29,089 nucleotides of DNA from Bacteroidaceae bacterium (GTDB lineage: Bacteria > Bacteroidota > Bacteroidia > Bacteroidales > CHK158-818): positions 1 to 29,089 of the forward strand of contig JAFUKV010000164.1 of the NCBI GenBank assembly GCA_017467745.1, written 5' to 3'. The notes under the pieces are model-generated. The model saw only the letters and a program-made list of their open reading frames with translations. It ran no database searches and was not told the origin of the DNA. A program made the position numbers and the translations under genes. Of the stretch, positions 8,969 to 16,742 are shown in pieces; position 1 is the stretch's first letter, and every line of letters begins with the position of its first letter.

Positions 8969-10426
8969 CTATTGCATTTGGGCAAATAATGCCTCAATTT
9001 CTTCTTTGTCGTTAAAATGGTGTTTTATTCCTTGTATTTCCTGATAATCTTCATGTCCTTTTCCGGCTACGACTACTACATCGTCCGGTTGCGCTAACAT
9101 GATTGCCGCTTTAATGGCTTCGCGCCGGTCGGTAATGACTAATACTTTTTGCCGTTGTGCGGAATCTAATCCTTGTAACATATCGGCAATGATTTCTTCC
9201 GGATTTTCAAATCGTGGATTGTCCGAAGTCAGAATCACTTTGTCGCTTTGCGCTACCGTTTCTTGCGCCATAAGCGGGCGTTTTCCCTTATCTCGATTTC
9301 CTCCGGCCCCTACTACCGAGATAACCTGTCCTTTCGAGTTCAACACCTCATGTACGGCAGTCAATACATTTTTAATGGCGTCGGGGGTATGCGCATAATC
9401 TACGATTGCGGTGAAGCCTTTCGGTGATCGTAGTGTTTGGAATCTGCCGGAAACGGGAATTAATCGGCTCATATTTACCAATGCGGTTTCGGCATCCATT
9501 CCTAACAAACATGCGGCTCCGTAAACAGCCAATAAGTTGTAAGCATTGAAACGACCGACGAAACGGACAAATACTTGGCGGCCGTTTATCTCTAATTCAG
9601 TACCGTCAAAATGGCTTTCTAAAATACGTCCTTTAAAGTCGGCCATTCCCCGTAAAGAATAGCTTTGTTTAGTGGCAACCGTATTTTGTAACATTATTGT
9701 ACCATTCTTGTCGTCGTTGTTTGTCAAAGCGAAAGCGTCAGACGGGAGCATGTCGAAAAAACCTTTCTTCGCTTTCAGATATGCCCCGACCGTTTTATGG
9801 TAATCAAGGTGGTCGCGTGTTAGATTAGTAAAGATACCGCCTTTAAATCGTAGCCCTGCAATGCGTTTTTGATCTACCGAGTGGGAACTGACTTCCATGA
9901 ATGCGTGTCGGCATCCGGCATCAACCATTCGGCGAAGCAGGCCGTTAAGCTCCAATGGGTCAGGAGTTGTATGCGTGGCGGCAACGGCTTCTTTTCCGAT
10001 ATAATTACAAACGGTAGAGAGTAGTCCGACGGTTTCACCGGCCATTCCGAATAATTCATATAATAATGTAGCGACGGTGGTTTTGCCGTTTGTTCCGGTA
10101 ACGCCGGTAAGAATCAACTGCTCGGACGGGTATCCGAACCATGCGGAGGCAATCATGCCCCAAGCCGATGCACTGTCTTTTACTTGTATATATGTTATTT
10201 CAGATGTCGTTTTTTGAGGCCATGTCTGGCACACTATGGCCGAAGCCCCTTGTGCAATGGCTTTTTCGATATAGTCATGCCCATCCGATACCGTTCCGCA
10301 TACAGCTACGAATAGATTACCCGGTTCTATTTTTCGGGAATCAGAGTTTATTCCGGTAATCTCAATTTGGATGTCCCCTTGTTGTCGAAGAATTTCGATG
10401 CGGGATAATATTTTTTCTAATTTCAT
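8969..10426 (-). CDS. murE: UDP-MurNAc-L-Ala-D-Glu--2,6-diaminopimelate ligase MurE
   Basis: MurE adds the third stem-peptide residue to UDP-MurNAc-L-Ala-D-Glu. The 485-residue protein shows the P-loop GTNGKTT (residues 111-117), the TTPDPLEL substrate-binding segment, FTNLTRDHLDYH, DYAHTPDAI, and DNPR at about 402-405. DNPR is the motif known to mark the meso-diaminopimelate-specific enzymes, as opposed to lysine-adding ones, so the peptidoglycan is predicted to be of the DAP type. It lies 7 bases after ftsI and 8 before mraY in the operon. Confidence 0.97.
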   Translation of the reverse strand: MKLEKILSRIEILRQQGDIQIEITGINSDSRKIEPGNLFVAVCGTVSDGHDYIEKAIAQGASAIVCQTWPQKTTSEITYIQVKDSASAWGMIASAWFGYPSEQLILTGVTGTNGKTTVATLLYELFGMAGETVGLLSTVCNYIGKEAVAATHTTPDPLELNGLLRRMVDAGCRHAFMEVSSHSVDQKRIAGLRFKGGIFTNLTRDHLDYHKTVGAYLKAKKGFFDMLPSDAFALTNNDDKNGTIMLQNTVATKQSYSLRGMADFKGRILESHFDGTELEINGRQVFVRFVGRFNAYNLLAVYGAACLLGMDAETALVNMSRLIPVSGRFQTLRSPKGFTAIVDYAHTPDAIKNVLTAVHEVLNSKGQVISVVGAGGNRDKGKRPLMAQETVAQSDKVILTSDNPRFENPEEIIADMLQGLDSAQRQKVLVITDRREAIKAAIMLAQPDDVVVVAGKGHEDYQEIQGIKHHFNDKEEIEALFAQMQ

Positions 10427-10433
10427 TCGTTAT

Positions 10434-12548
10434 TTATTTTAATGTCAGAACAATAGTTTGACCTTTTATTGCTTTTGTTCCGCTTTTAATAGATTGGCTC
10501 GATACTCTGCCCTTTCCGGAAATCAGCACTTTAAGTCCTGCCGATTCCAATAAATAAGTGGCATCGCGTGCGCCCATACCTACAACTTGTGGAACAAGGT
10601 TTTCTATGTAAGTCAGATCTTTTATTTCTATTTTATCGGGGTCTATTTCGGTGCGTATCCAATCGGACTTTTCTTGATTATCGTCGAACGAAATGTCCAG
10701 ATTGTTCAATACTCGTTCTGTTTCTTTATAATTGCCGTTTAAAACGATAGGAGTATGGATGTGGACGCTGTCAGGAATCAATGCCGATATGGGTAGCGAT
10801 AAACTATGTGCGTAAATCTGTTCGGCAATATTTTTAAATACGCCGCCCGACATGGTTCCTCCTGATGGATAAAATTTTGAGCTGGGACGTCTTATTACTA
10901 CAATGCAGGAGTATTGCGGGTCGTCAGCGGGGAAATATCCGCAGAATGAAACTTGATGTCCGCTGCCCCGATAACGGCCGCCCGAAGCGATCTGTGCCGT
11001 ACCTGTTTTCCCTGCAATTTTGATGTGCTCTGATTTGACGGTTTTTCCTGTTCCGTTTTCAACTACGCCCACTAACATGCTTCGGATTATTTTCAATGTT
11101 TTATTAGAGCAAATAGATGAACGGACGGTTTCCGTTTCATGAGTGCTTACCGTGCTTCCGTTTCGGCATATTTCCTTTACGAAAATGGGTTTTATCATTT
11201 TCCCGTCGTTGGCGATAGCATTGAAAAACATCAGCGTATAAATGGGCGGTATCTGGGTCTCATAGCCGAAAGACATCCATGGTAACGAGGTGCGAGACCA
11301 TAGGTTTTTGTCTTTAATGGGGTGTTTTATTTTGGGACGTCCTGATCCGGGAATACCTAAATCTACTGCTTCATTCAGCCCCATTTTGTATAATTTATCT
11401 ACAAATTTTTGAGGCTCTTTTTCATAAGCCTTCAATATTAATTTGGCTACACCGATGTTAGAAGAGTTCCAGATAGCTTGTTCCGCTGTAATGACATGGT
11501 ATCCTCCATGATTCCAATTATGGTCTGTCATGCGAGCTCCGGCGTACATATAAACTCCGTTGCCGGTATCTACTTCGTCATCCGGTTTTACTACACCATC
11601 ATCGATAGCGGCCATCATGGAGGCTACTTTAAATGTCGATCCCGGTTCTATTTCATCTGCTACGGCATGATTTTTGGTTTCAGCATATATGCCCGGTTGA
11701 ATGCGCGCTATATTGGTGATAGCTTTTATTTCGCCGGTTTTTACATCCATTACTACTGCGGTTCCCGATTCGGCATCTATCTCTTTTAGTTTCTCGGTCA
11801 AGGCATTTTCTGTTATGTCTTGTATTTCGATATCGATAGTGGTTTTAATATCTAATCCGTCTATCGGTTTTTCGTTGATGATTTTTTCCCATCGGCCGCG
11901 CACTCTTTGGCGGGTACTTGTTCCCGGAATACCTCTGAGCAGCGAATCGTAAGCTAATTCTACGCCGTTTTTTCCGCCTTTATCTGCTTCTCCGTATATC
12001 CCGCCGATGGTGCGTGAAGCTAATGAACCGAATGGTTTCTTTCTCTGCATCATCGCTTTGGTATGGAACCCGCTTTTGTTCGGGTTCATTCGTAGAAACG
12101 GGAATGTCTTTATTTCTTTTAGGTCGGTGTACGATACTTTTAATGGAGTTATTAAGAAATGGCGGCTTCCTGACTTATACCCTTTCATTAAATGCGAGGC
12201 GTATTCTGATGCGGATTTGTTTTTCAGTTTTGCCGACAACGCTTTTGACAGTTGAGGTAAATAATGCTTGAATGTATCGACTTTGAAGCCTCCGGCCTTG
12301 AAATCGATATACATGTAGTATTGCGGAATGCTGCTGGCCATTAGTCGCCCGTCTTGTGCCAGAATGTTCCCCCTGTTTGGCTCGACGATAATATCTTCTA
12401 TTTTCGTGGCGGAAGCTTTTTCTTTCCAATAAACGCCTTCTACGAAAATAGTTTTTCCCGCCTTGTACAATATGGCTACGCATACACATAAAATAAGCGA
12501 TGCGATAAACAGATAACGAAGAATGATATTTTGTTTCGGTTCAATCAT
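10434..12548 (-). CDS. ftsI: Septal penicillin-binding protein (FtsI/PBP3 type) with C-terminal PASTA domain
   Basis: This is the class B transpeptidase that cross-links septal peptidoglycan in the periplasm, partner of FtsW. The 704-residue product has one N-terminal membrane anchor (about residues 11-27), a PBP dimerisation/pedestal domain (about 45-225) with the VEPNRGNILAQDG segment, and a transpeptidase domain carrying all three active-site motifs: STFK (S304, K307), SSN (362-364) and KTGT (514-517). Residues about 645-704 form a PASTA domain (VPQVVGMGARDATYLLE...), which E. coli FtsI lacks; published Bacteroidota FtsI proteins commonly carry it. The gene starts 5 bases after the ftsL-like gene. 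Confidence 0.96.
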   Translation of the reverse strand: MIEPKQNIILRYLFIASLILCVCVAILYKAGKTIFVEGVYWKEKASATKIEDIIVEPNRGNILAQDGRLMASSIPQYYMYIDFKAGGFKVDTFKHYLPQLSKALSAKLKNKSASEYASHLMKGYKSGSRHFLITPLKVSYTDLKEIKTFPFLRMNPNKSGFHTKAMMQRKKPFGSLASRTIGGIYGEADKGGKNGVELAYDSLLRGIPGTSTRQRVRGRWEKIINEKPIDGLDIKTTIDIEIQDITENALTEKLKEIDAESGTAVVMDVKTGEIKAITNIARIQPGIYAETKNHAVADEIEPGSTFKVASMMAAIDDGVVKPDDEVDTGNGVYMYAGARMTDHNWNHGGYHVITAEQAIWNSSNIGVAKLILKAYEKEPQKFVDKLYKMGLNEAVDLGIPGSGRPKIKHPIKDKNLWSRTSLPWMSFGYETQIPPIYTLMFFNAIANDGKMIKPIFVKEICRNGSTVSTHETETVRSSICSNKTLKIIRSMLVGVVENGTGKTVKSEHIKIAGKTGTAQIASGGRYRGSGHQVSFCGYFPADDPQYSCIVVIRRPSSKFYPSGGTMSGGVFKNIAEQIYAHSLSLPISALIPDSVHIHTPIVLNGNYKETERVLNNLDISFDDNQEKSDWIRTEIDPDKIEIKDLTYIENLVPQVVGMGARDATYLLESAGLKVLISGKGRVSSQSIKSGTKAIKGQTIVLTLK

Positions 12549-12553
12549 GACTG

Positions 12554-12892
12554 TTATTTAGATAGCTTGTATGGAGGTTGTTTAGATTCTTCCAGATCAA
12601 GTCCTTTTTCTTTTATCATCTCTTTTATCTGAGATTGGCGGCTGCTTCCCATTAATTCGGAAGAGATAGTCAACGCTTCATATCGGATGTTGACCAATTC
12701 TCGTTGTAGCGATCCGATTTCGCTGATTTTCATCTGGCACGTATAGCGGTTGCTGATGTATATGATTATCAATATGGCAACAATTAAAATGCGTTTCCAA
12801 CGTTTGAATATCCATTCGGTAGAGATTACACGGCCTTGTAAGATTCCTTTCAGGTCGAGATCGCTTAATATTTTCGATAGTCTGCTGTTCAT
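12554..12892 (-). CDS. FtsL-like cell division protein
   Basis: The 112-residue product is a small bitopic membrane protein: a basic cytoplasmic segment of about 35 residues, one membrane helix (about 36-50, ILIVAILIIIYIS), then a periplasmic part with heptad-like hydrophobic spacing (about 55-90) consistent with a coiled coil. Topology and position, between rsmH and ftsI, are those of FtsL, which joins FtsB and FtsQ in the divisome and activates FtsWI. Sequence identity to proteobacterial FtsL is not apparent; Bacteroidota have their own FtsL-like family at this locus. The call depends on topology and context. It lies 36 bases after rsmH and 5 before ftsI. Confidence 0.82.
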   Translation of the reverse strand: MNSRLSKILSDLDLKGILQGRVISTEWIFKRWKRILIVAILIIIYISNRYTCQMKISEIGSLQRELVNIRYEALTISSELMGSSRQSQIKEMIKEKGLDLEESKQPPYKLSK

Positions 12893-12928
12893 TGTTTGGT
12901 CTGTTTTCTAAACGGCGATCGATATTTG

Positions 12929-13837
12929 TTACAATTTTTCCGCGATTCTTAATTTTGCGCTCCTTGAACGAGGATTTCGTTCTATTTCTTCATTTGTCGG
13001 AACAATTACTTTATTGTTGATTATTTTAAATGGAGTATTTACTTTCCCGAAAAAGTCTTTGTCGGCTTTTCCTTCAAAATTTCCGGTTTTGAAAAAATTC
13101 TTGACCAATCGGTCTTCCAGAGAGTGATAAGTCAAGACGACCAATCTTCCTCCGGGATTAAGAACTTCTAATGCTTGTTGCAACATTTTTCGTAAACTTT
13201 CCATTTCGCCGTTTACTTCAATGCGTAGAGCTTGAAATAGCTGAGCTAATTCTTTTTTCTCTTGTTTCCGGTTGATGTATGGACGTACAGCGTTCAACAG
13301 ATCGCTGACGAAAACAAATGATTTCGATTGCCTGCTTTTTACAATAGCGTAAGCTAACTTGCGCGCTTGTCCTAATTCTCCGTATAAATAGAAAACATTG
13401 GCAAGCCGTTCTTCGTCGTAATCGTTCAAAATGGTTGCCGCCGTTTTAGGTGATTGTTGATTCATGCGCATGTCTAATGTGCTCTCGAAACGAAATGAAA
13501 ATCCTCTTTTTTCATCATCAAAATGATGAAACGATACTCCTAAATCTGCTAAAAGCCCATCTATATGTTCTACATCATAGTAACGTAGAAAATTTTTCAG
13601 AAATCTAAAATTACTATATACGAAAGTAAAACGGGAATCATTCAATTTATTTTGTTCGGCATCTTTATCTTGATCGAACGCTAATAAATGTCCGTCGGGG
13701 TTTAAGTGCCGGATGATTTCCCGAGAATGCCCTCCTCCTCCGAATGTAACGTCTACATATGTTCCGTTCGGGAGAATATGAAGGCCTTCGATACATTCTT
13801 GTAGTAACGCAGGTATGTGATAAACAGGGTTTTGCAT
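12929..13837 (-). CDS. rsmH: 16S rRNA (cytosine(1402)-N(4))-methyltransferase RsmH (MraW)
   Basis: RsmH methylates N4 of C1402 in the 16S rRNA P site, using S-adenosylmethionine. The 302-residue product begins with the family N-terminus (VYHIPALLQECIEGL), has the SAM-binding motif VDVTFGGGGHS near residues 28-38, the GLLADLGVS segment, FRFESTLDMRMN, and the C-terminal VLTYHSLEDRLVKNFF, all characteristic of RsmH. It is the first gene of the dcw cluster here; the usual upstream neighbour mraZ is missing. The ATG at 13837 fits the conserved N-terminus, and a frame-shifted longer overlapping ORF is not a plausible extension. Confidence 0.96.
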   Translation of the reverse strand: MQNPVYHIPALLQECIEGLHILPNGTYVDVTFGGGGHSREIIRHLNPDGHLLAFDQDKDAEQNKLNDSRFTFVYSNFRFLKNFLRYYDVEHIDGLLADLGVSFHHFDDEKRGFSFRFESTLDMRMNQQSPKTAATILNDYDEERLANVFYLYGELGQARKLAYAIVKSRQSKSFVFVSDLLNAVRPYINRKQEKKELAQLFQALRIEVNGEMESLRKMLQQALEVLNPGGRLVVLTYHSLEDRLVKNFFKTGNFEGKADKDFFGKVNTPFKIINNKVIVPTNEEIERNPRSRSAKLRIAEKL

Positions 13838-13878
13838 TATAATAGAGTCGTATTCGTCCGGGTATATTTTTCAACCGA

Positions 13879-13905
13879 TAAAGGTATTAATATTTTCGCA
13901 TACAA
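13879..13905 (-). promoter_or_regulatory. Possible promoter for the dcw operon
   Basis: On the minus strand, TACCTTTA (13886-13879) matches seven of eight positions of the Bacteroidota -7 box TAnnTTTG, with a TTG at 13905-13903 separated by 16 bases, somewhat short for a -33 element. It would give a leader of about 35 bases before rsmH. This is the best candidate seen but it is weak. Confidence 0.3.
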
Positions 13906-14205
13906 TTTTTATATCTCTGTGTTTTTTTAGAGTAAAAGTTTTCAACATATATCCAATATTTTAAATTATTAAATTGAGACATTTCATTTAAAGATTTTTC
14001 CGATTTTCTGACCTTCCGGTTTGGAGGTTTTCGTTGTTGTTTTAGAAAACTTGGAAAATGTTTTTGGTTTTTAGGGTTGTGCTTTCCTATGGATTTTTGT
14101 CTAAAAAAAGAACTTCAAAAATTAGGATTTAAAGGATTTTCTAAGAAAAATGGCAAACAATTAAAAATAACAGATTCAATTAGATAAAAATATCGAGTTT
14201 TTCTG

Positions 14206-14213
14206 TACTTTTG
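14206..14213 (+). promoter_or_regulatory. Candidate -7 promoter box for the glsA-glsB unit
   Basis: TACTTTTG matches the Bacteroidota -7 consensus TAnnTTTG exactly and lies 29 bases before the ATG at 14243, a typical leader length. No TTTG is present at the -33 distance, so the promoter is only half supported. Confidence 0.45.
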
Positions 14214-14242
14214 GCAAATATATTTTTGAGACTTGTTTTTTA

Positions 14243-15064
14243 ATGGAAGAAAACTTTCCGATACAAATAGACATTGAAAAAGTAATTAAGAATAAAGCGC
14301 CCAAGTTAGGGAAAAAATTTCCGGCTTTTTTATTTCGCTTTTTGGAGAGAACTATTTGTCAGGAGCAGATGAATTACATCTTGCGCAAATACGCCGGATG
14401 TCAGGGTGTGGATTTTGCAAAAGCGTTGTTGTCGGAGTTAAATGTTACAACGAATATTGTAGGGCTTGATAATATTCCGGATAAGGGCCGTTTTACATTT
14501 GCCTCAAATCATCCGTTAGGAGGGCTGGACGGGGTCAGTTTTGTTGCGGCATTCGGAGAAAAATATTCTTCGGGTATAAAGTTTGTCGTAAATGATTTGC
14601 TTATGAACGTAAAACCTCTTGCTCCCGTTTTTTTGCCCATTAATAAACACGGATCACAAGCAAAAGAGGCTGCGGAGATTTTAGCCCGTGCATATGAATC
14701 AGATCAACAAATATTCGTATTTCCCGCCGGATTGGTTTCGCGAATGCAAAAAGGCGGCATTTATGATTTGGATTGGAAAAAATCTTTTATTGCGAAAACC
14801 GTTCAATATCAGCGGGATGTTATTCCTGTTTATTTTGAAGGTTTAAATAGTAAGTTTTTTTACCGATTGGCGTGGTTACGCAAAAAGCTCGGAATAAAGG
14901 TAAATATAGAAATGATTTACTTGCCGAGTGAAATGTTTAAAAGCAAAGATAAGACTTTTACTATACACATCGGGAAACCTATTTCGTGGCAAACATTCGA
15001 TAACAGCAAAAGCCAAGCAGAATGGGCGGCGTATGTGAAAGAGGTTGTATATAAATTAAAATAA
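14243..15064 (+). CDS. glsA: Lysophospholipid-type O-acyltransferase, probable glycine-lipid acyltransferase GlsA
   Basis: The 273-residue product belongs to the glycerolipid acyltransferase (PlsC-like) superfamily: the catalytic His-Asp block appears as SNHPLGGLDG (H90, D96) and a later block FPAGLVSRMQKG (about 160-171) corresponds to the phosphate-binding FPEGT-type motif. His and Asp are five residues apart rather than the four of classical PlsC. It is followed after 17 bases by an OlsB-like GNAT gene. In Bacteroides such a pair (GlsB then GlsA) makes N-acyl-3-acyloxy glycine lipids, with GlsA as the O-acyltransferase, so this gene is named from the pairing. An alternative is a general 1-acyl-glycerol-3-phosphate acyltransferase. 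Probably peripheral inner membrane. Confidence 0.8.
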   Translation: MEENFPIQIDIEKVIKNKAPKLGKKFPAFLFRFLERTICQEQMNYILRKYAGCQGVDFAKALLSELNVTTNIVGLDNIPDKGRFTFASNHPLGGLDGVSFVAAFGEKYSSGIKFVVNDLLMNVKPLAPVFLPINKHGSQAKEAAEILARAYESDQQIFVFPAGLVSRMQKGGIYDLDWKKSFIAKTVQYQRDVIPVYFEGLNSKFFYRLAWLRKKLGIKVNIEMIYLPSEMFKSKDKTFTIHIGKPISWQTFDNSKSQAEWAAYVKEVVYKLK

Positions 15065-15081
15065 AGACATTCATCAGAATT

Positions 15082-16029
15082 ATGGAAGATATAATTGCTC
15101 CTATTGATAGAAAAATAATAAAATCTGAATTGACTCCTGATAAATTTATGCGTACTACGTGTAAGGGAAATAATGAGATATATGTATTTTCACACGATGA
15201 GGCGCCTAATACAATGCGGGAGGTTGGCCGTTTGCGTGAAATCGCTTTTCGGCAAGCCGGAGGGGGAACAGGCCTTTCTGTCGATATAGACGAATATGAT
15301 ACTATGCCGAACCCTTATAAGCAACTTATTGTATGGAACCCCGAAGCGGAAGAAATTTTGGGAGGGTATCGGTTTTTGGTAGGCAGCGATGTTTCGTATT
15401 GCGATAATGGGCAACCGATGTTGGCTACATCTCATATGTTTCAGTTCTCGGAACGTTTTCTAAAAGATTATATGCCAAGTGTTTTAGAGTTGGGGCGTTC
15501 GTTTGTTACGTTAGAGTATCAATCGTCCAAAGCCGGGTCGAAAGGTCTTTTTGCTCTTGATAATTTGTGGGACGGATTGGGCGCATTGACGGTTGACTAT
15601 CCGCAGGTGCAGTATTTTTTCGGAAAAGTTACTATGTATCCTAATTATCCATCTACGGGTAGGGATATGATTTTATATTTTCTCAATAGACATTTCCCCG
15701 ACCCAGATCATTTGGTATGGCCTATGAATCCGTTGCAAACGAATATGGATGAGGATAAAATGAAAGCGTTGTTTTGTTACGACAACTTTAAAGACAATTA
15801 TAAAGTGTTGAATGCGGAAGTTAGAAAATTGGGCTTTAACATTCCTCCTTTGGTAAATGCTTATATGAGTTTATCGCCTACTATGCGGATGTTCGGTACG
15901 GCTATAAATGATGAGTTCGGAGATGTAGAAGAATCGGGTATTTTGGCTGTGGTAAAAGAGATTCTCGAAGAAAAGCGTTCGCGTCATATCGAAACTTACG
16001 ATAAATTTGCAACTATTAAGTTAGCTTGA
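15082..16029 (+). CDS. glsB: GNAT-family N-acyltransferase, probable glycine N-acyltransferase GlsB
   Basis: The 315-residue product resembles the OlsB/hemolysin-like GNAT acyltransferases: an N-terminal REIAFRQAGGG segment, the acceptor-fold stretch DEYDTMPNPYKQLIVWN with EEILGGYRF, and LELGRSFV near residues 133-140, which in this family lines the acyl-donor site. In Bacteroides thetaiotaomicron the homologous GlsB N-acylates glycine with a 3-hydroxy fatty acid as the first step of glycine lipid synthesis; here it follows glsA by 17 bases and shares its transcript, which supports that role. Substrate (glycine rather than ornithine) is inferred from taxonomy, not from visible residues. A strong terminator lies 30 bases after the stop. 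Confidence 0.82.
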   Translation: MEDIIAPIDRKIIKSELTPDKFMRTTCKGNNEIYVFSHDEAPNTMREVGRLREIAFRQAGGGTGLSVDIDEYDTMPNPYKQLIVWNPEAEEILGGYRFLVGSDVSYCDNGQPMLATSHMFQFSERFLKDYMPSVLELGRSFVTLEYQSSKAGSKGLFALDNLWDGLGALTVDYPQVQYFFGKVTMYPNYPSTGRDMILYFLNRHFPDPDHLVWPMNPLQTNMDEDKMKALFCYDNFKDNYKVLNAEVRKLGFNIPPLVNAYMSLSPTMRMFGTAINDEFGDVEESGILAVVKEILEEKRSRHIETYDKFATIKLA

Positions 16030-16058
16030 AAAAACATAACGACAGTATAGATAAAAAG

Positions 16059-16085
16059 ATCCCGATTATATAATCGGGATTTTTT
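16059..16085. terminator. Bidirectional rho-independent terminator between glsB and the DUF3109 gene
   Basis: A near-perfect palindrome at 16059-16080 (arms beginning ATCCCGATTA) is followed on the plus strand by a run of six T (16080-16085) and flanked on the other side by AAAAA, giving a T-run on the minus strand as well. It lies between two converging genes, glsB ending at 16029 and the DUF3109 gene ending at 16092, and can stop both. Confidence 0.9.
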
Positions 16086-16091
16086 ATGTAA

Positions 16092-16667
16092 TTATTTCAG
16101 TTCCGGTAGTTCGTTGACAGCTATTTCCAACTGTTCATACCATTCTTGTCCGAATTTTCTTATTAAGGGTTCTTTTAAAAATTGATAGACTTTTACGCCT
16201 TTCTTACGGCCGAGAACAGCGGCAGCCTTACAAATTTTCCATTTATGAAAATTAACGGCTGAAAATTCTCCGAAATTTTTTACTCGTATGGGATAAAGAT
16301 GGCAGGAAATAGGTTTGTAAAAGGAAATTTTTCCTTCCCGAAAGGCTTTCTCGATAGCGCATTTACACATGCCTCCGGCCTCGTAACATGTAAATACGCA
16401 GTCTTTCCCATTTACGATGGATGTTACCAGATCTCCTTCCTCGTCGATATAACTGACACCTTGTTCTTTTATTTTTTCTTGTGCTGCTGGGGAGAGGTCG
16501 TCCCATACAATAGGTAAGATTTCTTCTAAAATCTGTTTTTCGTCTTCTTCGAGAGGAGCTCCGGCGTCGCCTTCGATACAGCATTCTCCCAAACATTTAT
16601 CCAAATCACAGATAAAGTATTTTTCTAAAACATCGAAGCTGATTACCGTATTATCTATTTGCAGCAT
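16092..16667 (-). CDS. DUF3109 family cysteine-rich protein
   Basis: The chosen start (ATG 16667-16665, MLQIDNTVISFDVLEKYF) gives 191 residues; 18 further upstream codons are open but run toward the gpmI terminator hairpin and lack family resemblance. The protein has ten cysteines, in clusters: C20, C25, C29, C30 (CDLDKCLGECC), C90, C94, C101, C103 (CVFTCYEAGGMCKC), C122 (SCHLYPIR) and C146. This pattern is that of DUF3109, related to the YkgJ-type proteins predicted to bind zinc or an iron-sulfur cluster. Function is unknown. It is cytoplasmic by absence of signal or membrane segments. It lies downstream of gpmI on the same strand but behind a strong hairpin, so expression probably needs its own promoter or read-through; no clear promoter box is visible. 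Confidence 0.88.
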   Translation of the reverse strand: MLQIDNTVISFDVLEKYFICDLDKCLGECCIEGDAGAPLEEDEKQILEEILPIVWDDLSPAAQEKIKEQGVSYIDEEGDLVTSIVNGKDCVFTCYEAGGMCKCAIEKAFREGKISFYKPISCHLYPIRVKNFGEFSAVNFHKWKICKAAAVLGRKKGVKVYQFLKEPLIRKFGQEWYEQLEIAVNELPELK

Positions 16668-16687
16668 AATTATGAAATTGTTTGGGG

Positions 16688-16724
16688 ATAAAAATAGTGG
16701 ACTCCGTTTAGCGGAATCCACTAT
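16688..16724 (-). terminator. Rho-independent terminator of gpmI
   Basis: The hairpin at 16694-16724 has arms ATAGTGGA-c-TCCG and CGGA-a-TCCACTAT with a five-base loop: 12 pairs and one mismatch. On the minus strand it is followed directly by TTTT, then TAT. It begins 19 bases after the gpmI stop codon and ends 27 bases before the DUF3109 start codon. Confidence 0.85.
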
Positions 16725-16742
16725 GAGATATTGTGTAATGCG

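Larger units (their letters stand above)
13838..14242. other. Divergent intergenic region between the dcw cluster and the lipid genes
   Basis: These 405 AT-rich bases separate rsmH (minus) from the acyltransferase gene (plus), so they must hold the starts of both transcripts. I see no mraZ-like reading frame or remnant in any frame and no MraZ-type TGGGA repeat array. Present are a plus-strand -7 box at 14206-14213, a near-consensus minus-strand box at 13879-13886, and a 32-codon ORF of doubtful reality on the plus strand (14089-14187). A weak 6-bp hairpin (14011-14028) lacks a T-run and is not a terminator. Confidence 0.7.

Noticed and set aside
12175..12489. Long antisense-frame ORF within ftsI, and similar frames inside ftsZ-rsmH, nadB, mutS and gapA
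   Set aside because: They overlap strongly supported genes in other frames and have arginine/serine-rich shadow composition without domains.
14011..14050. Small dyads (ACCTTC/GGAGGT and GTTTTC/GAAAAC) in the dcw/gls intergenic region
   Set aside because: Six-base arms in AT-rich DNA are expected by chance and neither is followed by a T-run or placed at a promoter.
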